A stretch of 64,000 bases of DNA from Nitrospirota bacterium (GCA_040757335.1 JBFLXB010000015.1:1-64000), one strand, 5' to 3'; counted from the first letter of the stretch, positions 8,998 through 17,186 are shown. The notes: generated by a model not told the origin, from the letters alone. Numbers and translations: made by a program.

Positions 8998-9019
8998 TTG
9001 CCGCCCGCTTCGCGGGGTG
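8998..9019 (-). other. Short hairpin immediately 3' of tRNA-Ser(GCT)
   Basis: CCCGC-TTC-GCGGG (9004-9016) within a segment GCCCGCTTCGCGGGGTGTGG that abuts the encoded CCA of tRNA-Ser(GCT). The same segment with one change follows tRNA-Val at 27280-27298. There is no U-run, so it is not a classical intrinsic terminator. A processing or transcript-end role is possible. Confidence 0.35.
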
Positions 9020-9113
9020 TGGCGGAGAGGGAGGGATTTGAACCCTCGGTAGAGGTTTAAGCCCCTACGACGGTTTAGCAAACCGTTGCCTTCAGCCACT
9101 CGGCCACCTCTCC
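9020..9113 (-). tRNA. tRNA-Ser (anticodon GCT)
   Basis: Long variable-arm tRNA on the minus strand. Acceptor GGAGAGG/CCTCTCC, D-arm GCCGAGTGGCTGAAGGC, anticodon stem-loop CGGTTTGCTAAACCG giving GCT, a variable stem around TAGGGGCTTAAACCTCTA, T-loop GTTCAAATC, discriminator G and encoded CCA (9020-9022). Reads AGC/AGU. Confidence 0.96.
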
Positions 9114-9173
9114 TCAAAGCTCGCTGAGCCGAACCTGCACTGCGCCGGAGGCGCAGAACCCGGTGCCTCTCCA

Positions 9174-9229
9174 CTCAGGTGGCGAAGCAACGTAGGCGCG
9201 AATTCCAGCGCCGAGGCTCGGAGAGCATC
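9174..9229. repeat. Diverged copy of the tRNA-Ser-associated repeat
   Basis: GGTGGCGAAGCAACGTAGGC and the following GCCGAGGCTCGGAGAGC closely resemble the 79-80 bp units upstream of the other tRNA-Ser at 11063-11329. It occupies the same relative place, 5' of a tRNA-Ser transcript. The rest of 9114-9356 shows no gene. Confidence 0.5.
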
Positions 9230-9356
9230 GGCCCTTAACCATCGATTTACGCTCGCTTGCGGGACGCTTTGGTTTTCCCTTCGCGAAAAGCCCCTGATTG
9301 TAGGAAAATCCCTGGCGATTTGCAATGGCTCGCAGCCTGTCCTTATAATCCGCGGC

Positions 9357-10520
9357 ATGCGTCCGTATGTTCTTCTCCTCGCGGCGATGGTGGTGGTCGG
9401 CTGTACGCGGACCAAAAGTCCCGACCCCACGCCGGATCTGTTTTCCCTCAGCGGGACCTACCAGGTGGGCAACAACCCGACCTTCTTGGCGTCGGCCGAC
9501 TTCAACGTGGATGGCGTTCCGGACCTGGTCACGGCGAACATCAACGGCCAGAACGTGTCGGTCCTGTTGGGCCAGGGCGACGGCACGTTCGCGGAGCGGG
9601 TGCGTTATCGGGTGGGCGAACTCCCTCGCACGTTGGTGGCCGTGGATTTGACCCAAGACGGGATACCGGACTTGGTGGTGGCGAACAACGGGAGCAACTC
9701 GCTCTCCATCCTTAAGAACCGAGGCGACGGCACGTTCGCGGACGCGGAGCACCGGCCGGTCGGCCGGTCGCCCCTGGCGCTGACGGCCGCGGACTTCAAC
9801 GGCGACGGGCTCGCCGACCTGGCCGTGTGCCTGCGTTTCGACCACCTGGTCGTGCTGCTCGGCGACGGCTCGGGCGGGTTTCTGGATTGGGGGGCGTTCG
9901 ACCCCGGGGACACCCCGGCCGCGGTCGTGGCAGCCGACTTCAACGGCGACGCCTTCATCGATCTGGCGGTCGCCAATAGCGGAAGCATGAAGGGAAACGT
10001 CGCGATCTTTCTCGGGGACGGCGCCGGGCACTTCAAACCCTCGGGGGAATACGGAAACCACATCCGACCCATCCACATGACGGCGGGAGACTTCAACGGC
10101 GACGGCTACATGGACCTCGTGGAAACCGACGGCCCGCGCAACCTGCTGACGCTGTTCCTCGGCAAGGGTGACGGGGCGTTCGACCAAGGCCACGGATTCG
10201 CCGCGGAGAGCGGTCCGGTGTTCGTCGCCACGGGCGACTTCAACCGGGACGGACGTCTCGACGTGGCAGTGACCAATACGGTCAGCCACAGCCTGTCGGT
10301 CGTGATCGGGAATGGGGACGGCAGCTTCCGGTTCCCGCCGTTCGACTATCAAACCGACCGCGGTCCATTCTCCGCGGTGGTGACCGACTTCAACGCGGAC
10401 CGGGTGCTCGACGTGGCCATCGCGCATTTTCAAAGCGAGAACGTCACCGTGTGGTTGGGAAAACCACCAACCGGGCCCGGGAATCAGGAAGGGTCCGGGA
10501 TTTCGCCGGGGTCCGCGTAG
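9357..10520 (+). CDS. VCBS/FG-GAP repeat lipoprotein
   Basis: 387 residues. Signal peptide with lipobox VVVGC (Cys16), then about seven FG-GAP/VCBS repeats, each with a calcium-binding DFNxDGxxDL core (for example ADFNVDGVPDLV, ADFNGDGLADLA, GDFNGDGYMDLV, GDFNRDGRLDVA) followed by a VLLGxGDGTF strand pair. Seven repeats would close a beta-propeller. The last repeat (DFNADRVLDVA) has lost the Gly. The product is probably anchored to the outer membrane and surface or periplasm located, with a binding rather than catalytic role. Monocistronic, ATG start. Confidence 0.88.
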   Translation: MRPYVLLLAAMVVVGCTRTKSPDPTPDLFSLSGTYQVGNNPTFLASADFNVDGVPDLVTANINGQNVSVLLGQGDGTFAERVRYRVGELPRTLVAVDLTQDGIPDLVVANNGSNSLSILKNRGDGTFADAEHRPVGRSPLALTAADFNGDGLADLAVCLRFDHLVVLLGDGSGGFLDWGAFDPGDTPAAVVAADFNGDAFIDLAVANSGSMKGNVAIFLGDGAGHFKPSGEYGNHIRPIHMTAGDFNGDGYMDLVETDGPRNLLTLFLGKGDGAFDQGHGFAAESGPVFVATGDFNRDGRLDVAVTNTVSHSLSVVIGNGDGSFRFPPFDYQTDRGPFSAVVTDFNADRVLDVAIAHFQSENVTVWLGKPPTGPGNQEGSGISPGSA

Positions 10521-10976
10521 GAACGGTCCCCACGCTGCTGGCCTGTCTCGCGCCGCTCAGCTACTCCACACCCTTTTTGCCGCCCTTCACTTTGACGACG
10601 AACCCACAGGCTGGAGTACGCCGCGGTCAAGGATCTCTCGAGGTTCTGGGACACCGCGGGGATCGCTACGTCGGATTCCTGTCGGTTGCCCTCAACTACC
10701 TGCTCTGCACCAAGGGCGCGAAGCACAATGGGCGTCTCGCTCGCTCAGGTGGCGAAGCAAGACGCGCCTTTGTTGCGAGGATCGGAGGGGGTAGGATTGC
10801 TGCGCCACACGCGAGGTTAGGCACAATTACATGGCGCGCCCTTGGCGCGCAGCGTGTTCGAACCCAGCGCGGGTTCTCAGCCTACCCCCAAGTCATGTGG
10901 CTGTGATGAAGGTCAAGTTCGTCTTGCAGCCTCGGCGCGGGAAGACGCGCCTCCGTTGCACACCGCAAGCGAGGAT
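10521..10976. other. Gene-free stretch with duplicated tRNA-Ser 3' end
   Basis: No convincing gene in 456 bp. On the minus strand a short frame ending about 10563 (FVVKVKGGKKGVE then stop) could be the tail of a lost gene. At 10776-10798 the sequence GAGGATCGGAGGGGGTAGGATT duplicates the 3' end of tRNA-Ser(TGA) (10971-10992). The flank before it (GACGCGCCTTTGTTGC) is also shared with 10944-10959. A GGCGCGCC...GGCGCGC hairpin lies at about 10833-10851. Confidence 0.5.
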
Positions 10977-11059
10977 CGGAGGGGGTAGGATTCGAACCCA
11001 CGTCCCTTTCGGGATACGGTTTTCAAGACCGTCGCCTTCGACCACTCGGCCACCCCTCC
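10977..11059 (-). tRNA. tRNA-Ser (anticodon TGA)
   Basis: Minus-strand serine tRNA with acceptor GGAGGGG/CCCCTCC, D-arm GCCGAGTGGTCGAAGGC, anticodon stem-loop CGGTCTTGAAAACCG giving TGA, variable stem TCCCGAAAGGGA, T-loop GTTCGAATC and discriminator G. CCA is not encoded (ATC follows), unlike the other three tRNAs here. Its 5' side abuts the tandem repeat array at 11063. Confidence 0.96.
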
Positions 11060-11062
11060 CAA

Positions 11063-11329
11063 CCTCGCTTGCGTGGCGGAACGTAGGCGCGGTTTCCCGC
11101 GCCGAGGCTCCGAGATGCTTCTGACCTTTTGCCTTCTCCCATCCTCGCTTGCGTAGCGCAACGTAGGGCCGGTTCCCAGGCCCGAGGCTGCGAGATGCTT
11201 TTGACCTTCGCCCTCTGCGATCCTCGCTTGCGTAGCGCAACGTAGGGCCGGTTCCCAGGCCCGAGGCTGCGAGATGCTTTTGACCTTCGCCCTCTGCGAT
11301 CCTCGCTTGCGTAGCGCAACGTAGGGCGG
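11063..11329. repeat. Tandem array of 79-80 bp units upstream of tRNA-Ser(TGA)
   Basis: Units begin CCTCGCTTGCGTAGCGCAAC at 11143, 11222 and 11301 (last truncated after about 29 bp), with a diverged 80-bp unit from 11063. Units 11143-11221 and 11222-11300 appear identical over 79 bp. Each contains an internal inverted repeat GGGCCGGTTCCCAGGCCC. Related sequence occurs at 9174-9229 beside the other tRNA-Ser. No spacers of CRISPR type and no ORF of substance. Confidence 0.85.
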
Positions 11330-11353
11330 TTGCTTGCGTAGCGGATAGCCCTA

Positions 11354-11397
11354 AATCCCCCCATCCCCCCTTTGTCAAAGGGGGGCAAGGGGGGATT
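11354..11397. repeat. C-run/G-run inverted repeat downstream of sdhA/frdA
   Basis: AATCCCCCC...CCCCCCTTTG-TCA-AAGGGGGG...GGGGGGATT forms a long imperfect hairpin of about 44 nt, 18 bp past the flavoprotein stop codon. It could end the liv-gcv-sdhA transcript, and it also resembles a dispersed palindromic repeat. Confidence 0.6.
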
Positions 11398-11414
11398 CGC
11401 CGTTGATCTACCTC

Positions 11415-13085
11415 TTAGTACGTCCGTTCCTTCGGCGGATATTTTGTAATCGCCACGGGCAAGTATTCAAGCCTCGGGCCGCCCGACGTGTAGTAGGCCA
11501 TCGTATGCTTCAGCCACTTCGCGTCGTCTCGATTCGGAAAATCGCGACGCGCGTGGGCGCCGCGCGACTCTTCGCGGGCGATCGCCCCGGTTACGATCGT
11601 CTCCGCCAGATCGACCAGCGAGCCCAACTCCAAGGCCGAGACCAGTTCGGTGTTGAATACGCGACTCTTGTCCTGAATCATCACCGCCGCCGCGCGAGCT
11701 CGTATGTGGGTCAACGCGGCGGACGCGCGTTGAAGCCGTTCGCGCGTGCGAAACACGCCGACGTCGTCACCCATGGTTGCGCCCAACGCGTCGCGAACCG
11801 CGGCCACGCGTTCGCCCGAGCGCCGGTTACGGATCGCCTCGATGCGTTCGCGATCGCGGGCCAGCGCTTCGCGCCCCACGCCGTCGGGTTTTGCCGTGCC
11901 CCGGATCTGTTTGACGGCGTCCTGCGCGCTGCGGCGGCCGAAGACGATGGTGTCCAGCAGCGAGTTGCCGCCCAGGCGGTTGCCGCCGTGCACGCTGACG
12001 CAGGCGCATTCGCCGGCGGCGTACAGACCCGGGATCGAGGTCCGGCCCCACGAGTCGGTCTTGATTCCGCCCATGCTGTAGTGCGCGCCCGGGCGGATCG
12101 GGATCGGGGCTTCGATCGGGTCCACTCCCACGTAGGTGATCGCCAGTTCGCGGATCTGCGGAAGGCGCTCCAGGATCTTCTGCCGACCCAAGTGGCGGAG
12201 GTCCAGCAGCACGCAGTCGTTCACCCCGCGTCCGGCCTCGATCTCCTCTTGTTCCGCGCGCGACACCACGTCGCGGCTCGCCAGCTCCAGCTTGTTGGGC
12301 GCGTACCGAGCCATGAAGCGCTCGCCGTTCGCGTTGAGCAGGTGCCCGCCTTCCCCCCGGGCGCCTTCGGTAATCAGGATGCCCGTGCGCTTGAGCGTGG
12401 TGGGGTGAAACTGCACCATCTCCATGTCCATGAGGGGCGCGCCCGCGCGGTAAGCCATGCTCATCCCGTCGCCGGTATTGATCAGCGCGTTGGTGCTCAA
12501 GGCGAAGACGCGGCCGTACCCCCCGGTGGCCAGAATCACGGCGTTGGCGGCGATGACCTCCAGCTCCCCGGTGAGGACGTTCATCGCCACACACCCCCGG
12601 CACGCGCCGCCCTCGATCACCAAAGACGTGACGTACCACTCCTCGTACGTCCGCGCCGCGCGTTTGACGAGCTGTTCGTACATCACGTGAAGCAAGGCAT
12701 GGCCGGTACGGTCCGCCGCGTAGCAGGTGCGGGCGTAGCTCGCGGCGCCGAACGGACGCTGGGCGATCCTGCCGTCCGGGGTCCGGCTGAAAATCGCGCC
12801 CCTGCGCTCCAGGTCAAAAATGTCCTGAGGCCCTTCCTGACACATCACCTCGATGGCGTCCTGATCGCCGAGGTAATCGCTGCCCTTGACCGTATCGAAC
12901 GCGTGCGACTCCCACGAATCTTGGGGATTGATCGCGGCGTTGATCCCGCCCTGGGCGGCGACCGAGTGGCTGCGCAGCGGGTGCACCTTGGAAATCAGCG
13001 CGACGTCCACGTCGGGCGGCGCTTCGATGGCGGCGCGCATGCCCGCGAGACCCCCGCCGATGATCAGAATGTCGTGGGAGAACAA
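11415..13085 (-). CDS. Succinate dehydrogenase/fumarate reductase flavoprotein subunit
   Basis: Flavoprotein (556 residues from the TTG at 13085) that oxidises succinate or reduces fumarate, normally with an Fe-S subunit and membrane anchor. Visible: FAD-binding IIGGGLAGMRAA near the N-terminus, HSVAAQGG with the His (about residue 40) that carries covalent FAD, the active-site block FHPTTLKRTGILITEGARGEGG, HYSMGGI, GNRLGGNSLLD and the capping C-terminus. The frame runs upstream to 13457 over gcvPB, but similarity starts at FSHDILIIGGG. GTG 13094 or TTG 13085 are the candidate starts, and the ribosome site would be the G-run of the repeat. No iron-sulfur or anchor subunit genes are adjacent. 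Confidence 0.9.
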   Translation of the reverse strand: MFSHDILIIGGGLAGMRAAIEAPPDVDVALISKVHPLRSHSVAAQGGINAAINPQDSWESHAFDTVKGSDYLGDQDAIEVMCQEGPQDIFDLERRGAIFSRTPDGRIAQRPFGAASYARTCYAADRTGHALLHVMYEQLVKRAARTYEEWYVTSLVIEGGACRGCVAMNVLTGELEVIAANAVILATGGYGRVFALSTNALINTGDGMSMAYRAGAPLMDMEMVQFHPTTLKRTGILITEGARGEGGHLLNANGERFMARYAPNKLELASRDVVSRAEQEEIEAGRGVNDCVLLDLRHLGRQKILERLPQIRELAITYVGVDPIEAPIPIRPGAHYSMGGIKTDSWGRTSIPGLYAAGECACVSVHGGNRLGGNSLLDTIVFGRRSAQDAVKQIRGTAKPDGVGREALARDRERIEAIRNRRSGERVAAVRDALGATMGDDVGVFRTRERLQRASAALTHIRARAAAVMIQDKSRVFNTELVSALELGSLVDLAETIVTGAIAREESRGAHARRDFPNRDDAKWLKHTMAYYTSGGPRLEYLPVAITKYPPKERTY

Positions 13086-13092
13086 GTCGCGC

Positions 13093-13141
13093 ACCCCCTC
13101 CCTTACCCTCCCCCCTTGAGGGGGAGGGATGGGTGGGGGGT
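13093..13141. repeat. GC-rich palindromic repeat between gcvPB and sdhA/frdA
   Basis: ACCCCCTCCC...CCCTCCCCC-CTTGA-GGGGGAGGG...GGGTGGGGGGT hairpin of about 49 nt. It encodes the last residues and stop of GcvPB and supplies the purine-rich region before the flavoprotein start. Same type as 16023-16080. Confidence 0.75.
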
Positions 13142-14575
13142 CCACCTCACCACCGGCTTCCTCGCCGCCAGCACTTCGTCCAAACGCGACCTCGGCGTGG
13201 TGTGCGGCGCGCCCAGCACCAACTCCGGTTGCTCCTCGCATTCGCGGGCGATGGCCAGCATGGCGTCGCAGAACGCGTCGAGCGTTTGGCGCGACTCGCT
13301 CTCCGGCGGCTCGACCATGATCGCGTCTTCGACCACCAGCGGGAAGTTGATGGTGGGGGGATAAAACCCGTAGTCGATCAGCCGTTTCGCGATATCCCAG
13401 GCGTGCACGCCCTTGGCGCGCTGACGTTTGGCGGAGAAAACGCACTCGTGCATGCACGCTCGGTCGTACGCCACGTGGTACGCGCCCGCCAGTTTCGCGC
13501 GGATGTAGTTGGCGTTGACGATCGCGTGACGACTGATGTCCGAAAGGCCCTCCGCGCCCAGCCGACGCACGTATGTATACGCGCGTACCAAGATGCCGAA
13601 ATTACCGTAAAAGGAATGCAGTCGGCCGATCGACTGCGGGTGATTCGCCTCCAGATAGTAGCGGTCGCCCTCGCGTTCCACGGTCGGCGTCGGCAGGTAC
13701 GGGATGAGCGGGGCTTTGACGCCGATGGGGCCCGCGCCGGGCCCGCCGCCGCCGTGCGGCGTCGAAAACGTCTTGTGCAAATTGAAATGCACCACGTCAA
13801 AGCCCATGTCTCCGGGCCGGACCAGGCCCAACAAGGCGTTCAGGTTCGCGCCGTCCATGTACAACAACGCTCCCGCGTCGTGCACGATCTTGGCGATCTT
13901 CACGATTTCCTTCTCGAACAGCCCCAGCGTGTTGGGGTTGGTGAGCATCAACGCGGCGCACTGCTCGTCGATCAGCTTCGACAAGTCGCCGACGTCCACC
14001 AATCCCTCGCTGTTGGAGTGCACGGTCTGGACCTCGTACCCCGCGAGCGCGGCGGAGGCGGGGTTGGTGCCGTGCGCAGAGTCGGGAATCAGGACCCGGC
14101 GTCTAGGCACGCCTCGCGCGGCGTGATACGCGCGGATCATCAGGATGCCGGCGAACTCGCCCTGCGCGCCGGCCGCGGGTTGCAGCGAGACGCGGTCCAC
14201 GCCCGCGATTTCCTTCAATTCCTGTTCGAGCTCCCACATGAGGCGCAACGCGCCCTGGGAAAGCGTGTCGCCCTGCAGGGGGTGCGCCATGGCTGCGCCG
14301 GGATGTCGAGCCATCTCTTCGTTGATTTTGGGGTTGTACTTCATGGTGCAGGACCCCAAGGGGTAGAAGCCCACGTCCACACCGTAGTTGTCGCGCGACA
14401 AACGGGTATAGTGCCGGACCACGTCCACCTCGCTCAGCTCAGGCAGGAGGGGATCTGTTGTCCGGCGCATCCCCGACGGGATGGCGTCGGAGGTCGGCGC
14501 GGACACGTCGAGGTCGGGCAGACGGTAGCCGCGGCGGCCCGGCGTGCTTTTTTCAAAGAGCAACGGTTCAGGCAT
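13103..14575 (-). CDS. gcvPB: Glycine dehydrogenase (decarboxylating) subunit 2
   Basis: PLP-dependent P-protein beta chain of the glycine cleavage system, which with GcvPA decarboxylates glycine and passes aminomethyl to GcvH. 490 residues from the ATG at 14575, preceded by AGAGGA 7 nt upstream. The PLP lysine lies in HFNLHKTFSTPHGGGGPG; DSAHGTNPASAA and the conserved NPKINE and PLQGDT segments are present. The expected protein ends near LAARKPVVRW; the extra tail TPHPSLPLKGGG is the translation of the palindromic repeat, which also supplies the stop. Downstream of gcvPA by 95 bp containing a TTGAACCC repeat. Confidence 0.96.
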   Translation of the reverse strand: MPEPLLFEKSTPGRRGYRLPDLDVSAPTSDAIPSGMRRTTDPLLPELSEVDVVRHYTRLSRDNYGVDVGFYPLGSCTMKYNPKINEEMARHPGAAMAHPLQGDTLSQGALRLMWELEQELKEIAGVDRVSLQPAAGAQGEFAGILMIRAYHAARGVPRRRVLIPDSAHGTNPASAALAGYEVQTVHSNSEGLVDVGDLSKLIDEQCAALMLTNPNTLGLFEKEIVKIAKIVHDAGALLYMDGANLNALLGLVRPGDMGFDVVHFNLHKTFSTPHGGGGPGAGPIGVKAPLIPYLPTPTVEREGDRYYLEANHPQSIGRLHSFYGNFGILVRAYTYVRRLGAEGLSDISRHAIVNANYIRAKLAGAYHVAYDRACMHECVFSAKRQRAKGVHAWDIAKRLIDYGFYPPTINFPLVVEDAIMVEPPESESRQTLDAFCDAMLAIARECEEQPELVLGAPHTTPRSRLDEVLAARKPVVRWTPHPSLPLKGGG

Positions 14576-14597
14576 CAGAGTCCTCTGAAAGATTTTG

Positions 14598-14668
14598 TTC
14601 AAGGGTTCAAAAGTTCAAGGGTTCAAGGATTCTATCGCGATGTGTTGAATATCTTGAACCCTTGAACG
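14598..14668. repeat. GTTCAAGGGTTCAA inverted/direct repeat in gcvPA-gcvPB spacer
   Basis: Two direct copies of GTTCAAGGGTTCAA (14598-14629) and an inverted copy CTTGAACCCTTGAAC (14653-14667) fold into a stem with an internal loop. It fills almost the whole spacer between gcvPA and gcvPB. Confidence 0.7.
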
Positions 14669-14670
14669 CC

Positions 14671-16008
14671 TTATCGTTTCCCGAGCACCTCCACCAGACG
14701 GTCAATCTCCGCGCGCGTTCGTTTTTCAGTCACGCACAGGAGCCAATGGTTCGTCCACGCGGGGTCGAGCGTTCCTAAGTCGAGTCCGCCGATGATCCCG
14801 GCCTTCAGCAGGGCCGCGTTCAGGTCCGCGGGCGGGCGCGGCGTAAGCACGACGAACTCCTTGAAGAACGGCGCGGCATACGGGCGCGAAAAGCCGGGCA
14901 GCGCCGCGAGCCGGTCGGCGGCATAGTGGGCCTTGGCCAGGCACTGCTCGCCCACCTCGCGCAGGCCGCGAGGACCGAGCGTGGCCAGATAGATCGACGC
15001 GGTCAGCGCCATGAGCGCCTGATTGGTGCAGATGTTCGAGGTCGCGCGTTCGCGCCGGATGTGCTGCTCGCGCGCCTGCAGCGTGAGGCAGTACCCGGGG
15101 CGGCCTTTGGTGTCCACCGTGGCGCCCACGATGCGGCCCGGCAGTTGGCGCATGAAGTCTTTCTTGGTCGCCATAAAGCCCACGAACGGTCCGCCGAAAG
15201 ACATCGGATTCCCGAGGGCCTGGCCTTCGCCCACCGCGATATCCGCGCCCCAGGCGCCGGGCGGGACCAGCAGCCCGAGCGAAAGGGGATCGACCGACGC
15301 CGCCACCAGCGCGCCGTGTGCGTGGGCGATTCGCGCCACGGCCTCGACCTCCTCCAGATTGCCCAGAAAGTTGGGGTGTTGGATGAGGACCGCGGCGGTC
15401 TCTTTCGTGACGGCTCGTTCGAGGGCCTTCAAGTCGGTTCGCCCGTCCGCGAGTCCGACGTCATGAATCGGATGCGCGATGCCTTGGAGGTACGTCGCCA
15501 CCACGGCACGATAATGGGGATGGATCGCCCCCGCCGCCACCAGCTTCGCGCGCTTGGTCACCCGGCAGGCCATGAGTGCGGCTTCGGCCAGAGCCGACGC
15601 GCCGTCGTACATCGAGGCGTTGGCCACGTCCATGCCGGTGAGCTCGCAGATCATGGTCTGAAACTCGAAGATCGTCTGCAGCAGGCCCTGACTCATCTCC
15701 GCCTGGTAGGGCGTATAGGCGGTGGAAAATTCCGATCGCGAGGCCAGAAACGGCACGATAGTAGGGATCGCGTGGTCGTACGCGCCGGCGCCCAAAAAAC
15801 AAGCGTGGCGATCCGCGTGGGTGTTGCCGTCGAGCAGGCCGCCGATCTCGCGGCGCACCTCCAGTTCGGTGAGCGCGGGCGGGACCGCCAACGGCCGCGT
15901 CAATCGCGCGCTCGCCGGAATTTCCTTGAGCAGGTCGTCAAACCGCTCGACGCCGATCGCAACGAGCATGGCGCGGTGGTCGTCGGCGGTATTCGGCATG
16001 TACTCCAT
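14671..16008 (-). CDS. gcvPA: Glycine dehydrogenase (decarboxylating) subunit 1
   Basis: Alpha chain (445 residues) of the two-subunit glycine decarboxylase; it lacks the PLP lysine, which is in GcvPB. Shows FLGAGAYDHAIPTIV, AYTPYQAEMSQGLLQTIFEFQT, the NASMYDGASALAEAA block and GEGQALGNPMSFGGPF. The length is typical. ATG start with AAAGGA 7 nt upstream. Follows gcvT after a 23-nt gap that is part of the palindromic repeat, and precedes gcvPB. gcvH and lpd are not in the window and must lie elsewhere for a working complex. Confidence 0.96.
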   Translation of the reverse strand: MEYMPNTADDHRAMLVAIGVERFDDLLKEIPASARLTRPLAVPPALTELEVRREIGGLLDGNTHADRHACFLGAGAYDHAIPTIVPFLASRSEFSTAYTPYQAEMSQGLLQTIFEFQTMICELTGMDVANASMYDGASALAEAALMACRVTKRAKLVAAGAIHPHYRAVVATYLQGIAHPIHDVGLADGRTDLKALERAVTKETAAVLIQHPNFLGNLEEVEAVARIAHAHGALVAASVDPLSLGLLVPPGAWGADIAVGEGQALGNPMSFGGPFVGFMATKKDFMRQLPGRIVGATVDTKGRPGYCLTLQAREQHIRRERATSNICTNQALMALTASIYLATLGPRGLREVGEQCLAKAHYAADRLAALPGFSRPYAAPFFKEFVVLTPRPPADLNAALLKAGIIGGLDLGTLDPAWTNHWLLCVTEKRTRAEIDRLVEVLGKR

Positions 16009-16022
16009 TACTGGTCCTTTCG

Positions 16023-16080
16023 TCCCCCCACTTATCCCCCCACCCTTCCCTCCCCCGCAAGGGGGGAGGGTGATGGAGGA
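16023..16080. repeat. GC-rich palindromic repeat at the 3' end of gcvT
   Basis: TCCCCCCACCCTTCCCTCCCCC-GCAA-GGGGGGAGGGTGATGGAGGA hairpin. It provides the final codons and stop of gcvT (tail PSPLAGEGRVGG) and ends close to gcvPA. Similar to 13093-13141. Confidence 0.75.
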
Positions 16081-17186
16081 GAAGACCGTCTCGTGTAGAA
16101 GGGCGGCTTCACGATCACGGCCTGTTTGCGTTTTCCGCGAATGTCGATTTCGATCGGGGTTCCAACCGCGGCGCGGGCTGCTTCGATATACCCCATTCCG
16201 ATGCCCTTGTCGAGGGTCGGCGAGAGATTCCCGCTGGTGACCGTCCCCACGGCGTGGCCGCCGGCCATGATGGGATGGCCCTGCCGCGGCACGCCTTTGT
16301 CGATGAGCTCGAATCCCACGAGCCGACGATCAACGCCTCGCTCGCGTTGCGCCGTGAGCGGCGCCTTCCCCACAAAATCCGCCCCGCCGAAGTCCACGAC
16401 CCAGTCCAACGCCGCCTCCAGCGGAGTGGTCGTCTCGTCGATCTCGTGGCCGTAGAGGGCGTAGCCCATCTCCAGGCGCAACGTGTCACGCGCGCCGAGT
16501 CCTACCGGAACCAAGCCCAGATCCTTGCCTCGGGCCAACGCCTGCTCCCACAGCGCCGCGATCGCCGTCTGGTCCGCCATCACTTCCACGCCCCACTCGC
16601 CGGTATACCCGGTGCGCGCGATCAACAGCGGCCGGTCCTGCCATGTGCTCTGGACGAACGTGTGGAGCCGAAACGGCGCGGGCAACGGAACCGCGAGGCG
16701 CGCCAGCACGTCCCGCGTGCGAGGTCCTTGCAGCGCGATCAGCCCGGTGTCCAGCGTCCGATCGATGACCGAGACTCCGGCCGGCCGATGACGTTCGAGC
16801 CACGCCGAGATTTTGAGGCGGTTCGCGCCGTTGACGATCAGCAGCCAGTCTTCGGCGGCTTTACGGTACACAAAGATGTCGTCGAGGATGGTGCCTCGTT
16901 CGTTGCATACCAGAGCGTAGCGAGCCGAGCCCGGCGTCAGGTCCGCCAGATTCCTGGTGACCAGCGAGCGCAGGTACGCACCGGCGCCGGGTCCGCGCAC
17001 CTCGATGCGCCCCATGTGGCCGATGTCAAAGGCGCCGGCGGCGCGGCGAACCGCGAGATGTTCGCCCACGGTGCCGGCGTACGCAATGGGCATGTCCCAG
17101 CCCGCGAAGTCCACCAGCTTGGCCCCAAGCGCCCGGTGGTGGTCGTGCAGCGCGGTAGCGAGCAATCCGCCCGTCGATGTCTTCAC
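16032..17186 (-). CDS. gcvT: Aminomethyltransferase (glycine cleavage T-protein)
   Basis: Transfers the methylene from aminomethyl-lipoyl GcvH to tetrahydrofolate, releasing ammonia. 384 residues, with LVDFAGWDMPIAY, AGAFDIGHMGRIEV, CNERGTILDDIFVYR, GYTGEWGVEV and GLGARDTLRLEMGYALYGHEID all matching the family. The GTG start at 17186 overlaps the livF stop as GTGA, so translation is coupled to the amino-acid ABC transporter. Genuine homology ends near KPPFYTRR; the remaining SSPPSPSPLAGEGRVGG is read from a palindromic repeat that inserted at the 3' end and supplied a new stop. Confidence 0.96.
   Translation of the reverse strand: MKTSTGGLLATALHDHHRALGAKLVDFAGWDMPIAYAGTVGEHLAVRRAAGAFDIGHMGRIEVRGPGAGAYLRSLVTRNLADLTPGSARYALVCNERGTILDDIFVYRKAAEDWLLIVNGANRLKISAWLERHRPAGVSVIDRTLDTGLIALQGPRTRDVLARLAVPLPAPFRLHTFVQSTWQDRPLLIARTGYTGEWGVEVMADQTAIAALWEQALARGKDLGLVPVGLGARDTLRLEMGYALYGHEIDETTTPLEAALDWVVDFGGADFVGKAPLTAQRERGVDRRLVGFELIDKGVPRQGHPIMAGGHAVGTVTSGNLSPTLDKGIGMGYIEAARAAVGTPIEIDIRGKRKQAVIVKPPFYTRRSSPPSPSPLAGEGRVGG

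Noticed and set aside
10451-10906. 151-codon plus-strand frame after the VCBS gene
   Set aside because: No start or composition support; it crosses repeats and a duplicated tRNA end.
11063-11329. Tandem repeats as a CRISPR array
   Set aside because: Units are 79-80 bp head-to-tail with no unique spacers and no cas genes nearby.
11403-14665. Long plus-strand frames over sdhA/frdA and gcvPB
   Set aside because: High-GC antisense artefacts; the minus strand carries fully conserved enzymes.
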